Source: Methylotenera_A sp031399315
Lineage (GTDB): Bacteria; Pseudomonadota; Gammaproteobacteria; Burkholderiales; Methylophilaceae
NCBI GenBank assembly: GCA_031399315.1
Contig: JANNOS010000070.1
Location: forward strand, 1-21,169
Length of the DNA: 21,169 nt
Direction: 5' to 3'
The notes under the pieces are model-generated. The model saw only the letters and a program-made list of their open reading frames with translations, did not search any database and was not told where the DNA came from. The position numbers and the translations under genes were made by a program. How positions within the stretch are numbered: the stretch's first letter is position 1; each line of letters opens with the position of its first letter. Shown piece after piece: positions 7,901 to 14,873 of the stretch.

Positions 7901-7993
7901 TTTTTTTGGAGCAGGGTCAGCACTGGCGTTACTAGTAAAGAAAAATAATGAAAAGATTACAAATAACGTCTGAAAAAATACTCTTAACTTCAT
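4889..7993 (-). CDS. Secreted multidomain MACPF pore-forming protein (LamG + PAN-like + MACPF + Cys-rich tail)
   Basis: 1034 aa. The signal peptide is MKLRVFFQTLFVIF plus a hydrophobic continuation, cleaved after ASA25. Residues ~83-245 are a LamG/concanavalin-like domain (DFWVKY 96-101, HHVAL 166-170, IGSLDGR 210-216, VRIWGIPLD 227-235). Residues ~370-432 resemble a PAN/Apple module with Cys389, 393, 399 and 409. Residues ~560-890 are the MACPF core, marked by the signature YGTHYAHAVAMGG at 714-726 and flanked by alternating small/polar stretches that could be the membrane-inserting hairpins. The last ~120 residues are Cys-rich. MACPF proteins oligomerise into membrane pores; bacterial examples include toxins and antibacterial Bacteroides proteins. 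The lectin-like modules suggest target-surface recognition. The start is supported by an AAGGG SD, and this is the first gene of the four-gene block. I saw no dedicated secretion apparatus nearby beyond the Sec signal. Confidence 0.85.
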   Translation of the reverse strand: MKLRVFFQTLFVIFSLFFFTSNASADPAPKKDLWDDVDMQATPETKQAVAQDNKPDTKTQYANPEIQMWAISKARDMYREQPPEETFRDFRQGSVDFWVKYDPEWKTKDDSGTIVALSNGYDTLFEFSMSAEGDAIYMENSEDDAITGAKSRRNAVNFDFKDDLIHHVALITDGKLTRMHVDGRLVGQFSLGYAIPTDAQGQRDDLQLSIGSLDGRKNKFQGQVGAVRIWGIPLDANLLLKAAFMRDDELLNQAWAKSFLIAYLGNEAGHKSKPIFNIMPESFRRPEGVWMANNQKERKQKARSSFVEQFKSVDGVPLNYEYEPQAYTQILVVPRDSELARYASANPGVSSGNQASSSSSELTGYSKMAGKFMKGVAMAPAVPKTLNECANTCSSSTKCTHFNYIGNTCYLISEEIAVQSFPTNSVLYTKLRKSTQVNTATNDNTQQDEATDLESPLAVQKPRKAITDKELPVMVALSFDPNKGVANQVTAEAYEATSERNHYKSATSTINVNGVTSLSKNNVQYERTSSLGLPKKTDTNVDDVFIVANQIRNKKTVLYGYDPLFLDPFTLGDPGIKKQIFEHTKYGFNNGANRVVPLGLDLIDIQSGEGRVKTREAMSQSSIQEMLGGSVSSSFDINTPKGGGSFSANANFKTITDTSQGVEKGYTFAQSHQTRFIVLLDKSKIGLSQNFKDAVLLAARTPSPANAKKLVEDYGTHYAHAVAMGGRIIQMLEFSKEEWGQGKIYEGGLGLAVEARIGPKEVGVTAKGALGVDASSTAKFESKVSSSNDKWKFVGGSQTGKGLDGWGVTDETTTPIFLDLRVLSEVLAPPFFTDPKVFNTLRPMVYQEILAYVQRNKGPLSTANLVPKELVVGSTLILEKKSCAAEKSKTWRLENNTDDKLEGGGVWARFSLPAKEHNQSVSYKAGCIAGSHFDGPIDAALECNRVCWENTQMICDDGKWKEIYDKKPNQVFSKDLLCHSTGEIIQEHLEATKGTSPWKKEESWNAYLKALEPACKALPKGMAGRPADCRYIDK

Positions 7994-8019
7994 TTAAAAT
8001 TCACCCTTCATTTGTAAAA

Positions 8020-8047
8020 AATATACAATTGATAAACTGAGTCTTAA
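8020..8047 (-). promoter_or_regulatory. Candidate sigma70-type promoter of the secreted-protein block
   Basis: Read on the minus strand: TTAAGA (8047-8042, four of six matches to the -35 consensus), a 16-bp spacer, then TATATT (8025-8020, five of six matches to the -10). This lies 27 bp upstream of the MACPF start codon, leaving a short leader that contains the AAGGG ribosome-binding site. The surrounding DNA is AT-rich, so chance matches are likely. Confidence 0.35.
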
Positions 8048-8324
8048 TTCTCACACAAATTTCATGCATTTGATAATAATTTTTTATGGCAAAAAAAGTA
8101 AAAAATATGGAGCGAATTTTCCATGAAGCGATTTTAGTAAAGTAACTCTAGATAAAGGCAAGCATGAACATTCATCTTTAGCTATTCTGTAATATCTTAT
8201 AACTGTTTCTCAACGTTGTACCACTTAATCAGTTTGAGAATATCGTCTAACTGAGTATATGCTTTGTGCTGAATCTACATTCAATCATTCAAGCTGGATT
8301 GTTTTATATTCTTCCACGCAATGA

Positions 8325-8340
8325 TCAAAGTTCACTTTGA
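8325..8340. repeat. 16-bp palindromic site in the intergenic region
   Basis: TCAAAGT (8325-8331) and ACTTTGA (8334-8340) are perfect 7-bp arms with a 2-bp centre, the geometry of a dimeric regulator's operator. It sits about 107 bp upstream of the rph -10 and about 330 bp upstream of the MACPF gene. No regulator family is suggested. Confidence 0.3.
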
Positions 8341-8446
8341 ACAAATTCGAAGACTATTATTTAAAAATACCAACTGACACCACTCATTTGTTGTAGCTCG
8401 TGCAAAAGTCTCTATTCGTTTTAAAGCCAATTTGATTTTCATGGCT

Positions 8447-8452
8447 TATAAT
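8447..8452 (+). promoter_or_regulatory. Consensus -10 box (TATAAT) upstream of rph
   Basis: An exact TATAAT on the + strand, 24 bp before the first rph ATG, is the probable -10 of the rph-rdgB transcription unit. No good -35 lies 16-18 bp upstream, so the promoter may be weak, activator-dependent, or rely on an extended upstream contact. The implied transcription start near 8459 gives a very short leader. Confidence 0.45.
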
Positions 8453-8475
8453 TGGCATTTTTATAAGCCTAATAT

Positions 8476-9219
8476 ATGCAAGTCAATGCTATGTCTACTC
8501 CTAATCGCCCCAATCAACGCGCTAATAACCAACTGCGCAGCATTGAAATTATTCGCCACTACACCAAACATGCTGAAGGTTCGGTGCTTATTAAGTTTGG
8601 TGATACGCATGTGCTGTGCACAGCAAGCGTAGAAGAAAAAGTACCTGGGTTTCTAAAAGGGAAAAATCAGGGCTGGGTGACGGCTGAATATGGCATGTTA
8701 CCGCGCTCTACTGGCAGCCGCATGGATAGAGAAGCCGCTAAAGGCAAACAATCTGGCCGCACCCAAGAAATTCAACGTTTGATTGGCCGTAGTTTGCGTG
8801 CAATTATTGATTTAAATAAACTAGGCGAGCGAAGCATTCATCTCGATTGTGATGTTATTCAGGCTGATGGTGGCACCCGCACAGCCAGCATCACGGGCGC
8901 TTATGTGGCATTGCACGATGCCGTTTCTACATTACTAAAAAAAGAGCTTATTACTGAAAATCCACTTAAGCAAGCCGTAGCAGCGATTTCAGTCGGCGTT
9001 TACAAAGGTACACCCGTGCTGGATTTAGACTATATTGAAGACTCTAATTGCGACACAGATATGAACGTGGTGATGACAGCCGATGGAGGCTTTGTGGAGA
9101 TTCAAGGCACAGCTGAAGGCGAACCATTTACGCGCGAGGCCATGAATGCCATGCTAGATTTAGCCGCAAACGGCATTTGCGAATTACTCAAACATCAAAA
9201 AGCAGCGCTAAAAAATTAA
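8476..9219 (+). CDS. rph: Ribonuclease PH
   Basis: A phosphorolytic 3'-5' exoribonuclease that trims the 3' end of tRNA precursors in the cytoplasm and releases nucleoside diphosphates. The family is recognised throughout: RHYTKHAEGSVL, THVLCTASVEEKVPGFLKG, GWVTAEYGMLPRST, EAAKGKQSGRTQEIQRLIGRSLRA, HLDCDVIQADGGTRTASITGAY and CDTDMNVVM. The length of 247 aa is about nine more than the E. coli protein. The extra residues are N-terminal, and the second ATG (8491, giving MSTPNRP) may be the real start; neither has a clear SD. It is first in a run with rdgB (12 bp downstream), a common pairing in Proteobacteria. Confidence 0.95.
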   Translation: MQVNAMSTPNRPNQRANNQLRSIEIIRHYTKHAEGSVLIKFGDTHVLCTASVEEKVPGFLKGKNQGWVTAEYGMLPRSTGSRMDREAAKGKQSGRTQEIQRLIGRSLRAIIDLNKLGERSIHLDCDVIQADGGTRTASITGAYVALHDAVSTLLKKELITENPLKQAVAAISVGVYKGTPVLDLDYIEDSNCDTDMNVVMTADGGFVEIQGTAEGEPFTREAMNAMLDLAANGICELLKHQKAALKN

Positions 9220-9231
9220 AGCGCAAATTAA

Positions 9232-9831
9232 GTGTTTAAAAAAATCGTCATCGCCAGCGGCAACCAAGGCAAGCTGCTAGAAATTCAAGCGCTATTAAGC
9301 CCGATGAATATCGAAGTGTTGCCACAATCGATATTTAACGTGCCAGAAGCTGCAGAACCACATTGCACGTTTATAGAAAACGCGCTTGTCAAAGCGCGCA
9401 ACGCGAGCTTGCACACTGGCTTGCCCGCTTTAGCGGATGATTCTGGCCTATGTTTAGATGCGCTAGATGGCGGACCTGGTGTGCATTCTGCATATTTCGC
9501 AGGTGAGCCTAGAGATGACGAGAAAAACAATGTTCACTTACTCAAAGTTCTCAAACAACATCATAACCGCTTTGCTTATTATTATTGTTGCATGGTGTTC
9601 GTAAGAAAACACGATGACCCGCAGCCGCTTATTGCAGAAGGCGTTTGGTCTGGCGCGATATTAAAAAAACCATGCGGCAGCAACGGCTTTGGTTATGACC
9701 CGCTTTTTATGGATAGTAAAACGGGAAAATCTGGAGCAGAATTACCACCAGAAATTAAAAATAAAATCAGTCACCGCGGACAAGCCATGCGTAAAATGCT
9801 GCTTTTAATTGAAAACTTACCTAACGATTAA
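9232..9831 (+). CDS. rdgB: XTP/dITP diphosphatase (Ham1/RdgB)
   Basis: A cytosolic pyrophosphatase that hydrolyses ITP, dITP and XTP to monophosphates, keeping deaminated purines out of DNA and RNA. The substrate-binding SGNQGK (9-14), metal/catalytic LADDSGL (67-73), GGPGVHSAYFAG and the C-terminal GSNGFGYDPLF and SHRGQAMRK motifs are intact. At 199 aa it is of normal family length. Translation starts at GTG; no ATG precedes the conserved VIASGN segment. It is co-directional with rph and followed after 6 bp by the 74-aa gene, so the three are probably co-transcribed. Confidence 0.95.
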   Translation: MFKKIVIASGNQGKLLEIQALLSPMNIEVLPQSIFNVPEAAEPHCTFIENALVKARNASLHTGLPALADDSGLCLDALDGGPGVHSAYFAGEPRDDEKNNVHLLKVLKQHHNRFAYYYCCMVFVRKHDDPQPLIAEGVWSGAILKKPCGSNGFGYDPLFMDSKTGKSGAELPPEIKNKISHRGQAMRKMLLLIENLPND

Positions 9832-9837
9832 ACCCTG

Positions 9838-10062
9838 ATGACTAAAGCGATGAAACTATTACCTATTTGGGTGCGCGACGATGCTAGCATTGTTGCCTGC
9901 ACCGAAAAAATAAAAGTGATGAAAGAAAATTTTGCTGAAATTCAACAAATTACCCAAGACGCGTTTGAAGATGGCTTATTGATGGAAGTCTCTGAGGCGC
10001 AAATGCGTGATGCGCTACATCAGCTAGTCGACCAACTCGTGAACCCGTATCAAAAGAAATAG
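9838..10062 (+). CDS. Small conserved-looking protein of unknown function
   Basis: 74 aa with an ATG 6 bp after the rdgB stop, implying translational coupling. I recognise no domain. The sequence is soluble, acidic and mainly helical, with the segment KIKVMKENFAEIQQITQDAFEDG looking amphipathic. It has no signal peptide, no cysteine pair, and a single Cys21. The tight placement in the rph-rdgB run and normal codon use argue that it is real. No function is inferred. Confidence 0.65.
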   Translation: MTKAMKLLPIWVRDDASIVACTEKIKVMKENFAEIQQITQDAFEDGLLMEVSEAQMRDALHQLVDQLVNPYQKK

Positions 10063-10069
10063 CAGTGCA

Positions 10070-10636
10070 ATGTTGAATTATTCAAATGAAATAATAATGT
10101 TTTCTGTTTTAGTGATATCGATTGGTATTTCTTTAATAATAAAGATTGATGGACGTTGGCATGATAGGAATGGCAGAGAAATATTTCCCGTAGAACATCA
10201 ATATTCAGTAACCATAAAATGTCTTGCGACTTTTCTTTTATTTGTTATTTTAGGGGTTGATTTTGGCGTAATTACGGCTTCACCAATTAAATCAAAAGAT
10301 TTAGGTATGGTACTTTTTTCTCCTTTCCTTATTTTTCCTTGCTTAGTTATACTAACCCCAAAAAAAATCGCCGATAAGTACGTAATTCCCTTGTGTAAAT
10401 TCATATTCCTGCTTTTGCTAACTGGTTTTGTTTTGACGCTTTATTTTTCATTATTCGAAGCTATTTCCAGTCATTCATTACCAAGAAAATACGGCAAAAC
10501 TTACCTTGAGAAAGATTTCATGGGGTTTTGGATAACTTTTTTAGGAATGACTGTTATAAGTGGCTTACTTTTGAATTTTGTTAAAGAAAACATTATTACT
10601 TTTTATAAAAAGTTAATTCTAAATAAAACAAAGTAA
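10070..10636 (+). CDS. Polytopic membrane protein of unknown function
   Basis: 188 aa with about five hydrophobic segments (roughly 8-25, 46-63, 80-98, 107-128, 150-170) separated by short charged loops: an inner-membrane protein without a recognised family. The ATG at 10070 comes 7 bp after the preceding stop. The DNA is clearly more AT-rich than its neighbours (many TTT, TTA, ATA, AAA codons), unlike the rdgB and hemW genes it separates. That points to a recent acquisition or a weakly constrained gene. No partner or substrate is suggested. Confidence 0.6.
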   Translation: MLNYSNEIIMFSVLVISIGISLIIKIDGRWHDRNGREIFPVEHQYSVTIKCLATFLLFVILGVDFGVITASPIKSKDLGMVLFSPFLIFPCLVILTPKKIADKYVIPLCKFIFLLLLTGFVLTLYFSLFEAISSHSLPRKYGKTYLEKDFMGFWITFLGMTVISGLLLNFVKENIITFYKKLILNKTK

Positions 10637-10645
10637 TTCTATTTA

Positions 10646-11917
10646 ATGATTCCGATTATCCCCATCAACGATTTTGCGCCCTCCAAGCTTATCAACAGTT
10701 GCTCACCCATACTTGGTGAAACCACACTTTCTGGGCTAAAAAACCCACCGCCGCTTTCGCTGTATATTCACATTCCGTGGTGCGTAAAAAAGTGTCCGTA
10801 TTGCGATTTTAATTCGCATGAATCACGCAGCGAAATCCCCGAAAAACGCTATGTGGCGGCACTCATCAAAGACTTAGAACAATCTGTGCCACGCGTATAT
10901 GGCCGTAAAATCAAAAGCGTGTTTTTTGGCGGCGGAACGCCTAGTCTATTTAGTGCACATTCCATTAACGAAATTTTAAGCGCAGTACGTATGCTGACGC
11001 CATTAGATTACGGTGCAGAAATTACGTTGGAAGCGAATCCAGGTACGCTTGGTGCAAAAACACAAGATACCGCACACTTTAAGGGCTACAAAGAAGCTGG
11101 CGTGAATCGTGTTTCGCTCGGCATACAAAGTTTTAATGCCGACTATTTGCGCGCTTTGGGCAGAATTCACGATGATAAACAAGCCTTGCAAGCCGCGGAG
11201 CTAGCACTTAACACCTTTGAACGTGTTAATTTGGATGTGATGTACGCACTGCCGAATCAAAGCCTGAACGATGCCTTAGCCGATGTGCAAATGGCGGTGA
11301 GTTTGAACCCTGACCATTTATCTTTTTACCATTTAACTTTAGAGCCCAATACACCGTTTCACCACACGCCGCCTAGTTTGCCAAGCGATGATGTGAGCGC
11401 AGATATGCAAGAACAAATTGAGGCTTTATTAGCGGAAAACGGCTATGAGCATTACGAAACTTCTGCTTTTTGTAAACCCAACAATGAAGCACGACATAAT
11501 GTAAATTATTGGCAATTTGGGGATTATTTAGGCATAGGCGCGGGTGCGCATTCCAAATTAAGTTTTCACGATAAAATAACCCGCGAAACACGACATAAGC
11601 ACCCAAATGCCTTTATGGAAGCCGCCGAAAATGCCAATGAACAAAATAATGGCGCTGTAGATAATACTTGGACGATAGCAACAGAAGACTTGAGTTTTGA
11701 GTTTATGATGAACGCGTTGCGACTGACAAACGGCTTTGAAAAAAGGCTATTTCAAGAGCGTACAGGCATGCCCTGGGAGGCAGTATCCATGCGGGTTTCA
11801 GAGGCATTAAATAAAGGATTGATTATGCAAGATTTACAACACATTAAACCAACGCTACAGGGCCAGCGTTATTTAAATAATCTACTAGAACTATTTTTGA
11901 GCCAGTCTAGTTTTTAA
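10646..11917 (+). CDS. hemW: HemW-like radical SAM protein (heme chaperone)
   Basis: A radical-SAM protein of the HemN/HemW family that binds heme and inserts it into target enzymes. The 4Fe-4S motif is WCVKKCPYC with Cys46, Cys50 and Cys53. It is followed by VFFGGGTPSL, LEANPGTL, GVNRVSLGIQSF, NLDVMYALPNQ and the HemN_C region near the end. The cluster spacing CxxxCxxC and the 423-aa length fit HemW rather than true coproporphyrinogen dehydrogenase HemN. The N terminus carries about 38 residues before the first conserved strand, longer than usual; no later start codon fits. It converges with the FimV-like gene, the two stops only one base apart (11917/11919), leaving no room for a classical terminator. 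Confidence 0.93.
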   Translation: MIPIIPINDFAPSKLINSCSPILGETTLSGLKNPPPLSLYIHIPWCVKKCPYCDFNSHESRSEIPEKRYVAALIKDLEQSVPRVYGRKIKSVFFGGGTPSLFSAHSINEILSAVRMLTPLDYGAEITLEANPGTLGAKTQDTAHFKGYKEAGVNRVSLGIQSFNADYLRALGRIHDDKQALQAAELALNTFERVNLDVMYALPNQSLNDALADVQMAVSLNPDHLSFYHLTLEPNTPFHHTPPSLPSDDVSADMQEQIEALLAENGYEHYETSAFCKPNNEARHNVNYWQFGDYLGIGAGAHSKLSFHDKITRETRHKHPNAFMEAAENANEQNNGAVDNTWTIATEDLSFEFMMNALRLTNGFEKRLFQERTGMPWEAVSMRVSEALNKGLIMQDLQHIKPTLQGQRYLNNLLELFLSQSSF

Positions 11918-11918
11918 G

Positions 11919-13328
11919 TTAGCTCAATTCTTTGCGCATATCTAATAGCGCTATCAACATTACAATTTCTTGTACTACTTCTCTACCAAAGCCCGTGCGC
12001 TCGCCACCACGGTTATCGACAATCAAGCCGCGTAAATACGCATAAGCCGAGTCTTCAGGCCATGTTTTGCAAAGTTTTTCCATAATATGCGGAAACTCTT
12101 GTAAACTTTTTGGCACCACCATAGGCACCACAGTGTCATGCCAAACGGGCGGTAATACATTAAATGTCGTATGCAGCTCTTTAGCGTAATTTTCAAAATC
12201 TTCTTTTAAGTTAAGTTTTCTAAAAACTTCCAACAAATACAGCCAGTGATTAATTGAAGCTTTAGGTTGTGACTCTATCGTCATCTTAAGGTGTGCAATT
12301 GCATCATTGGTGCGATTAATGCTCATCAGAAGTTTAGCTTCTTCTAGCGTTGCATCTACCCTATTTTCAGCTTGTTTAGTGGCTTGAGTTGCTTGCACTT
12401 GTTGCGTAGTTTGAGATGAAACCTCCCGCACAGTGGCCGATTTTGTAGCCTGCCAATAACCATTTAAATCAGTCACTGTTTCTTGCACTCTAGATGCCAC
12501 AACATTAATTTTTGAATCTGCAGATTGCCGATACTTTTTGAATACATAAGTACCCAAGCCTACAAGTGCACCTAAAGCCAAAACTACCAAAAGTAAATTG
12601 CTATCGAACCATTTACTTATCGCAGACTTTTCTGCTACCGTTACTTTGACTTGATTTGTTTTTGCATCTAAATTTTTAAATACTTTTTTGGCAGATGACT
12701 TAGAAATTGTTGACTGTTCATTTGATTGATTAACACTTTGGCCACCCAGTGTTTTATCTAAAGTCAATTTTAGATCATTCAATTTTGCCTGCAAAAAAAT
12801 AAGCTTTTCGTTTAATTTTGCGAGCTCATTTTTTAAAAACTCATTTTTAGTGACTAAAGACTCATATTCTTTCACTAATGCTTCAGGCACTCGCTCAATG
12901 TTATAACTCATATTAAACGTTTGTTTTTTTGATTTTAGAGGACCTGATTTAATCGTATGGCTATTGATTGAAAGCGATTTTAAAGTGGGTATTACCAGTA
13001 ACGTTGGTTCTTTAAAATGGTGTTTCGGATTTAAATTTGGCTGAACGCTTTTACTTAAACGCAGAGTCTTAAATACAAACTGCGTTTGCATATATTGATT
13101 TTTCGGATAGAACAGTCGCGCTACGTCATTCAAACTTTCACCTGGCAACATGGGCCAACTCATGCTGTTCTCATCCAAATCAGGGAGTTCAGGACTTTTT
13201 AATTCAGTGCCTTTAAATTCAGCGCTTAGCAATTTATTGTCTAAAACCATTGTGCCGCTTGGCTTTGCAGCTAGATTGCCTGTTTGTATTAGACCAAGCA
13301 AAGCTACTGTAATGAGTTTTAGCTTCAA
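11919..13328 (-). CDS. FimV-like membrane protein (LysM-like, coiled coil, TM, TPR-like)
   Basis: 469 aa. The signal peptide ends LAA21. A FimV/LysM-like N-terminal region (residues ~57-118: WPMLPGESLNDVARLFYP) would contact peptidoglycan. A coiled coil spans ~150-192, one membrane helix 244-263, and a cytoplasmic TPR-like part ~325-395. This layout matches FimV/TspA proteins, which organise type IV pili, polarity or secretion, but the large acidic FimV C-terminal region is short here. Translation seems to start at TTG (13328), supported by an AGGG SD 8 nt upstream. The next Met (27) would delete the signal peptide. It lies 13 bp after argH and is probably co-transcribed with it. A FimV-type role in pilus or envelope organisation is an inference. 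Confidence 0.65.
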   Translation of the reverse strand: MKLKLITVALLGLIQTGNLAAKPSGTMVLDNKLLSAEFKGTELKSPELPDLDENSMSWPMLPGESLNDVARLFYPKNQYMQTQFVFKTLRLSKSVQPNLNPKHHFKEPTLLVIPTLKSLSINSHTIKSGPLKSKKQTFNMSYNIERVPEALVKEYESLVTKNEFLKNELAKLNEKLIFLQAKLNDLKLTLDKTLGGQSVNQSNEQSTISKSSAKKVFKNLDAKTNQVKVTVAEKSAISKWFDSNLLLVVLALGALVGLGTYVFKKYRQSADSKINVVASRVQETVTDLNGYWQATKSATVREVSSQTTQQVQATQATKQAENRVDATLEEAKLLMSINRTNDAIAHLKMTIESQPKASINHWLYLLEVFRKLNLKEDFENYAKELHTTFNVLPPVWHDTVVPMVVPKSLQEFPHIMEKLCKTWPEDSAYAYLRGLIVDNRGGERTGFGREVVQEIVMLIALLDMRKELS

Positions 13329-13340
13329 AATATTAGCCCT
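13329..13340 (-). promoter_or_regulatory. RBS supporting the TTG start of the FimV-like gene
   Basis: On the minus strand AGGG (13340-13337) lies 8 nt before TTG at 13328. It falls in the 13-bp gap after the argH stop and decides for a TTG start that keeps the signal peptide in frame. Confidence 0.5.
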
Positions 13341-13341
13341 G

Positions 13342-14739
13342 CTAACTTATCAACTTACGCGCACGCTGTATGGTTTTTTTTACTTGCGCAGGTGCCGTCC
13401 CACCAATATGGTTACGGCTCGCTACCGAGCCTTCTAACGTAAGTACTTTATATACATCTTGCTGAGTGAGTTTGCTGAATTTCTGTAAATCTATCAGTGC
13501 TAAATCTGCCAAGTCGCAACCTTTTTTTGCTGCAAATTTTACTGCCAACGCAACGGCTTCGTGCGCATCTCTAAATGGCAAGCCTTGCTTAACCAAATAA
13601 TCGGCTAAATCAGTGGCCGTTGCATAACCTTCTAAAGCGGCTTGGCGCATATTGTCTTTATTAACTGTTATGCCACGTAACATATCGGCATAAATCGCAA
13701 GCGTTACCAACACGGTATCTGCTGTATCAAACAAAGGTTCTTTATCTTCTTGGTTATCTTTGTTATATGCTAACGGTTGGCCTTTCATCAAAGTCAACAA
13801 AGCGGTTAAATGCCCATATACGCGACCAGTTTTGCCGCGCACCAGCTCGGGCACGTCTGGGTTTTTCTTTTGCGGCATAATCGAAGAGCCCGTACAAAAG
13901 CGATCAGCAATATCAATAAACGCAAAACGGGGACTAGACCACAAAATCAACTCTTCTGAAAAACGCGATAAATGCATCATTAAAACGCTCGCAGAAGCAG
14001 TAAATTCAATGGCAAAATCACGATCTGACACTGCATCGAGAGAGTTTTCACACACGCCGTCAAAACCTAAGGTTTTTGCCACCATTTCGCGATTAATCGG
14101 GTAACTCGTGCCTGCCAAGGCGGCGGCACCTAATGGCAATTTATTGATGCGCTTTCTGCAATCAGCAAAGCGCTCAGCGTCGCGCTTTAGCATCTCATAA
14201 TACGCCATCAAGTGGTGGCCAAACGTCACCGGCTGCGCCACTTGCAAGTGCGTAAAGCCAGGCATAATCGTATCGAAATGCTGTTCAGCTAAATCTAAAA
14301 TCGAAGTTTGTAGCTTAACGATACCTGCTTGCACGTCGTCACTTACGCCGCGCAACCAAAGTCGCACATCGGTCGCTACTTGGTCGTTACGGCTTCTACC
14401 AGTATGTAAGCGCTTACCTGCATCACCAATTTTATCAGTCAGGCGCTTTTCGATATTAAGATGCACATCTTCTAAATCTAGCAACCATTCAAACTTGTCA
14501 GCTTTAATTTCTGCCAAAATTTCTTTTAAGCCTTTTTCAATCGCCCTGATATCCGAACTTGAGATAATGCCTTGTGCGCTCAGCATTTGTGCGTGCGCTA
14601 GCGAGCCTTGAATATCAACCTCAGCCAGGCGTTTATCAAAACTGACGGATGCGGTATATTTTTTAACCAACTCAGCGACTGGCTCACTAAAGCGACCAGA
14701 CCAGCTCTTGGCTTTTTTGTTTAAACTATTATTTTGCAA
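13342..14739 (-). CDS. argH: Argininosuccinate lyase
   Basis: Last step of arginine biosynthesis: argininosuccinate to arginine plus fumarate, by a cytosolic homotetramer. The fumarase/ASL signature GSSIMPQKKNP lies at 284-294, with catalytic Ser in the SS pair. LHTGRSRNDQVATD, the PGFTHLQVAQPVTFGHH segment and the C-terminal EGSVASRNHIGGTAP are also intact. Length (465 aa) is normal for the family. No ATG or GTG precedes the conserved WSGRFSEP; the best start is TTG at 14739 with the SD AAAGAGAG 5 nt upstream. It is transcribed away from the AlgZ-like gene and is followed by the FimV-like gene. Confidence 0.96.
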   Translation of the reverse strand: MQNNSLNKKAKSWSGRFSEPVAELVKKYTASVSFDKRLAEVDIQGSLAHAQMLSAQGIISSSDIRAIEKGLKEILAEIKADKFEWLLDLEDVHLNIEKRLTDKIGDAGKRLHTGRSRNDQVATDVRLWLRGVSDDVQAGIVKLQTSILDLAEQHFDTIMPGFTHLQVAQPVTFGHHLMAYYEMLKRDAERFADCRKRINKLPLGAAALAGTSYPINREMVAKTLGFDGVCENSLDAVSDRDFAIEFTASASVLMMHLSRFSEELILWSSPRFAFIDIADRFCTGSSIMPQKKNPDVPELVRGKTGRVYGHLTALLTLMKGQPLAYNKDNQEDKEPLFDTADTVLVTLAIYADMLRGITVNKDNMRQAALEGYATATDLADYLVKQGLPFRDAHEAVALAVKFAAKKGCDLADLALIDLQKFSKLTQQDVYKVLTLEGSVASRNHIGGTAPAQVKKTIQRARKLIS

Positions 14740-14752
14740 AACTACTCTCTTT
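14740..14752 (-). promoter_or_regulatory. argH: RBS supporting the TTG start of argH
   Basis: On the minus strand AAAGAGAG (14752-14745) is 5 nt before the TTG at 14739. No alternative ATG or GTG exists between it and the conserved N terminus, so this sequence decides the start. Confidence 0.5.
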
Positions 14753-14873
14753 AAATTATTAAATTACTTTACGCGTTAAGTTTGTATTTATTAGGTTTAT
14801 ATTTAATAGCTTTATTGTAAAAATTACTTTAATAATAATATACTTATCGCAATATTATAACTAAGTATACGCT

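Larger units (their letters stand above)
7994..8475. other. 482-bp gene-free divergent region between the MACPF gene and rph
   Basis: No credible ORF, tRNA or rRNA piece is visible. It must carry the promoters for the minus-strand secreted-protein block and for rph. Near the middle and right there are small inverted repeats: ATGAA-CA-TTCAT at 8164-8175 and TCAAAGT-TC-ACTTTGA at 8325-8340. Its size is unusual beside the tight spacing of the surrounding genes, which suggests it is a junction of the inserted block or a regulated promoter region. Confidence 0.5.
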
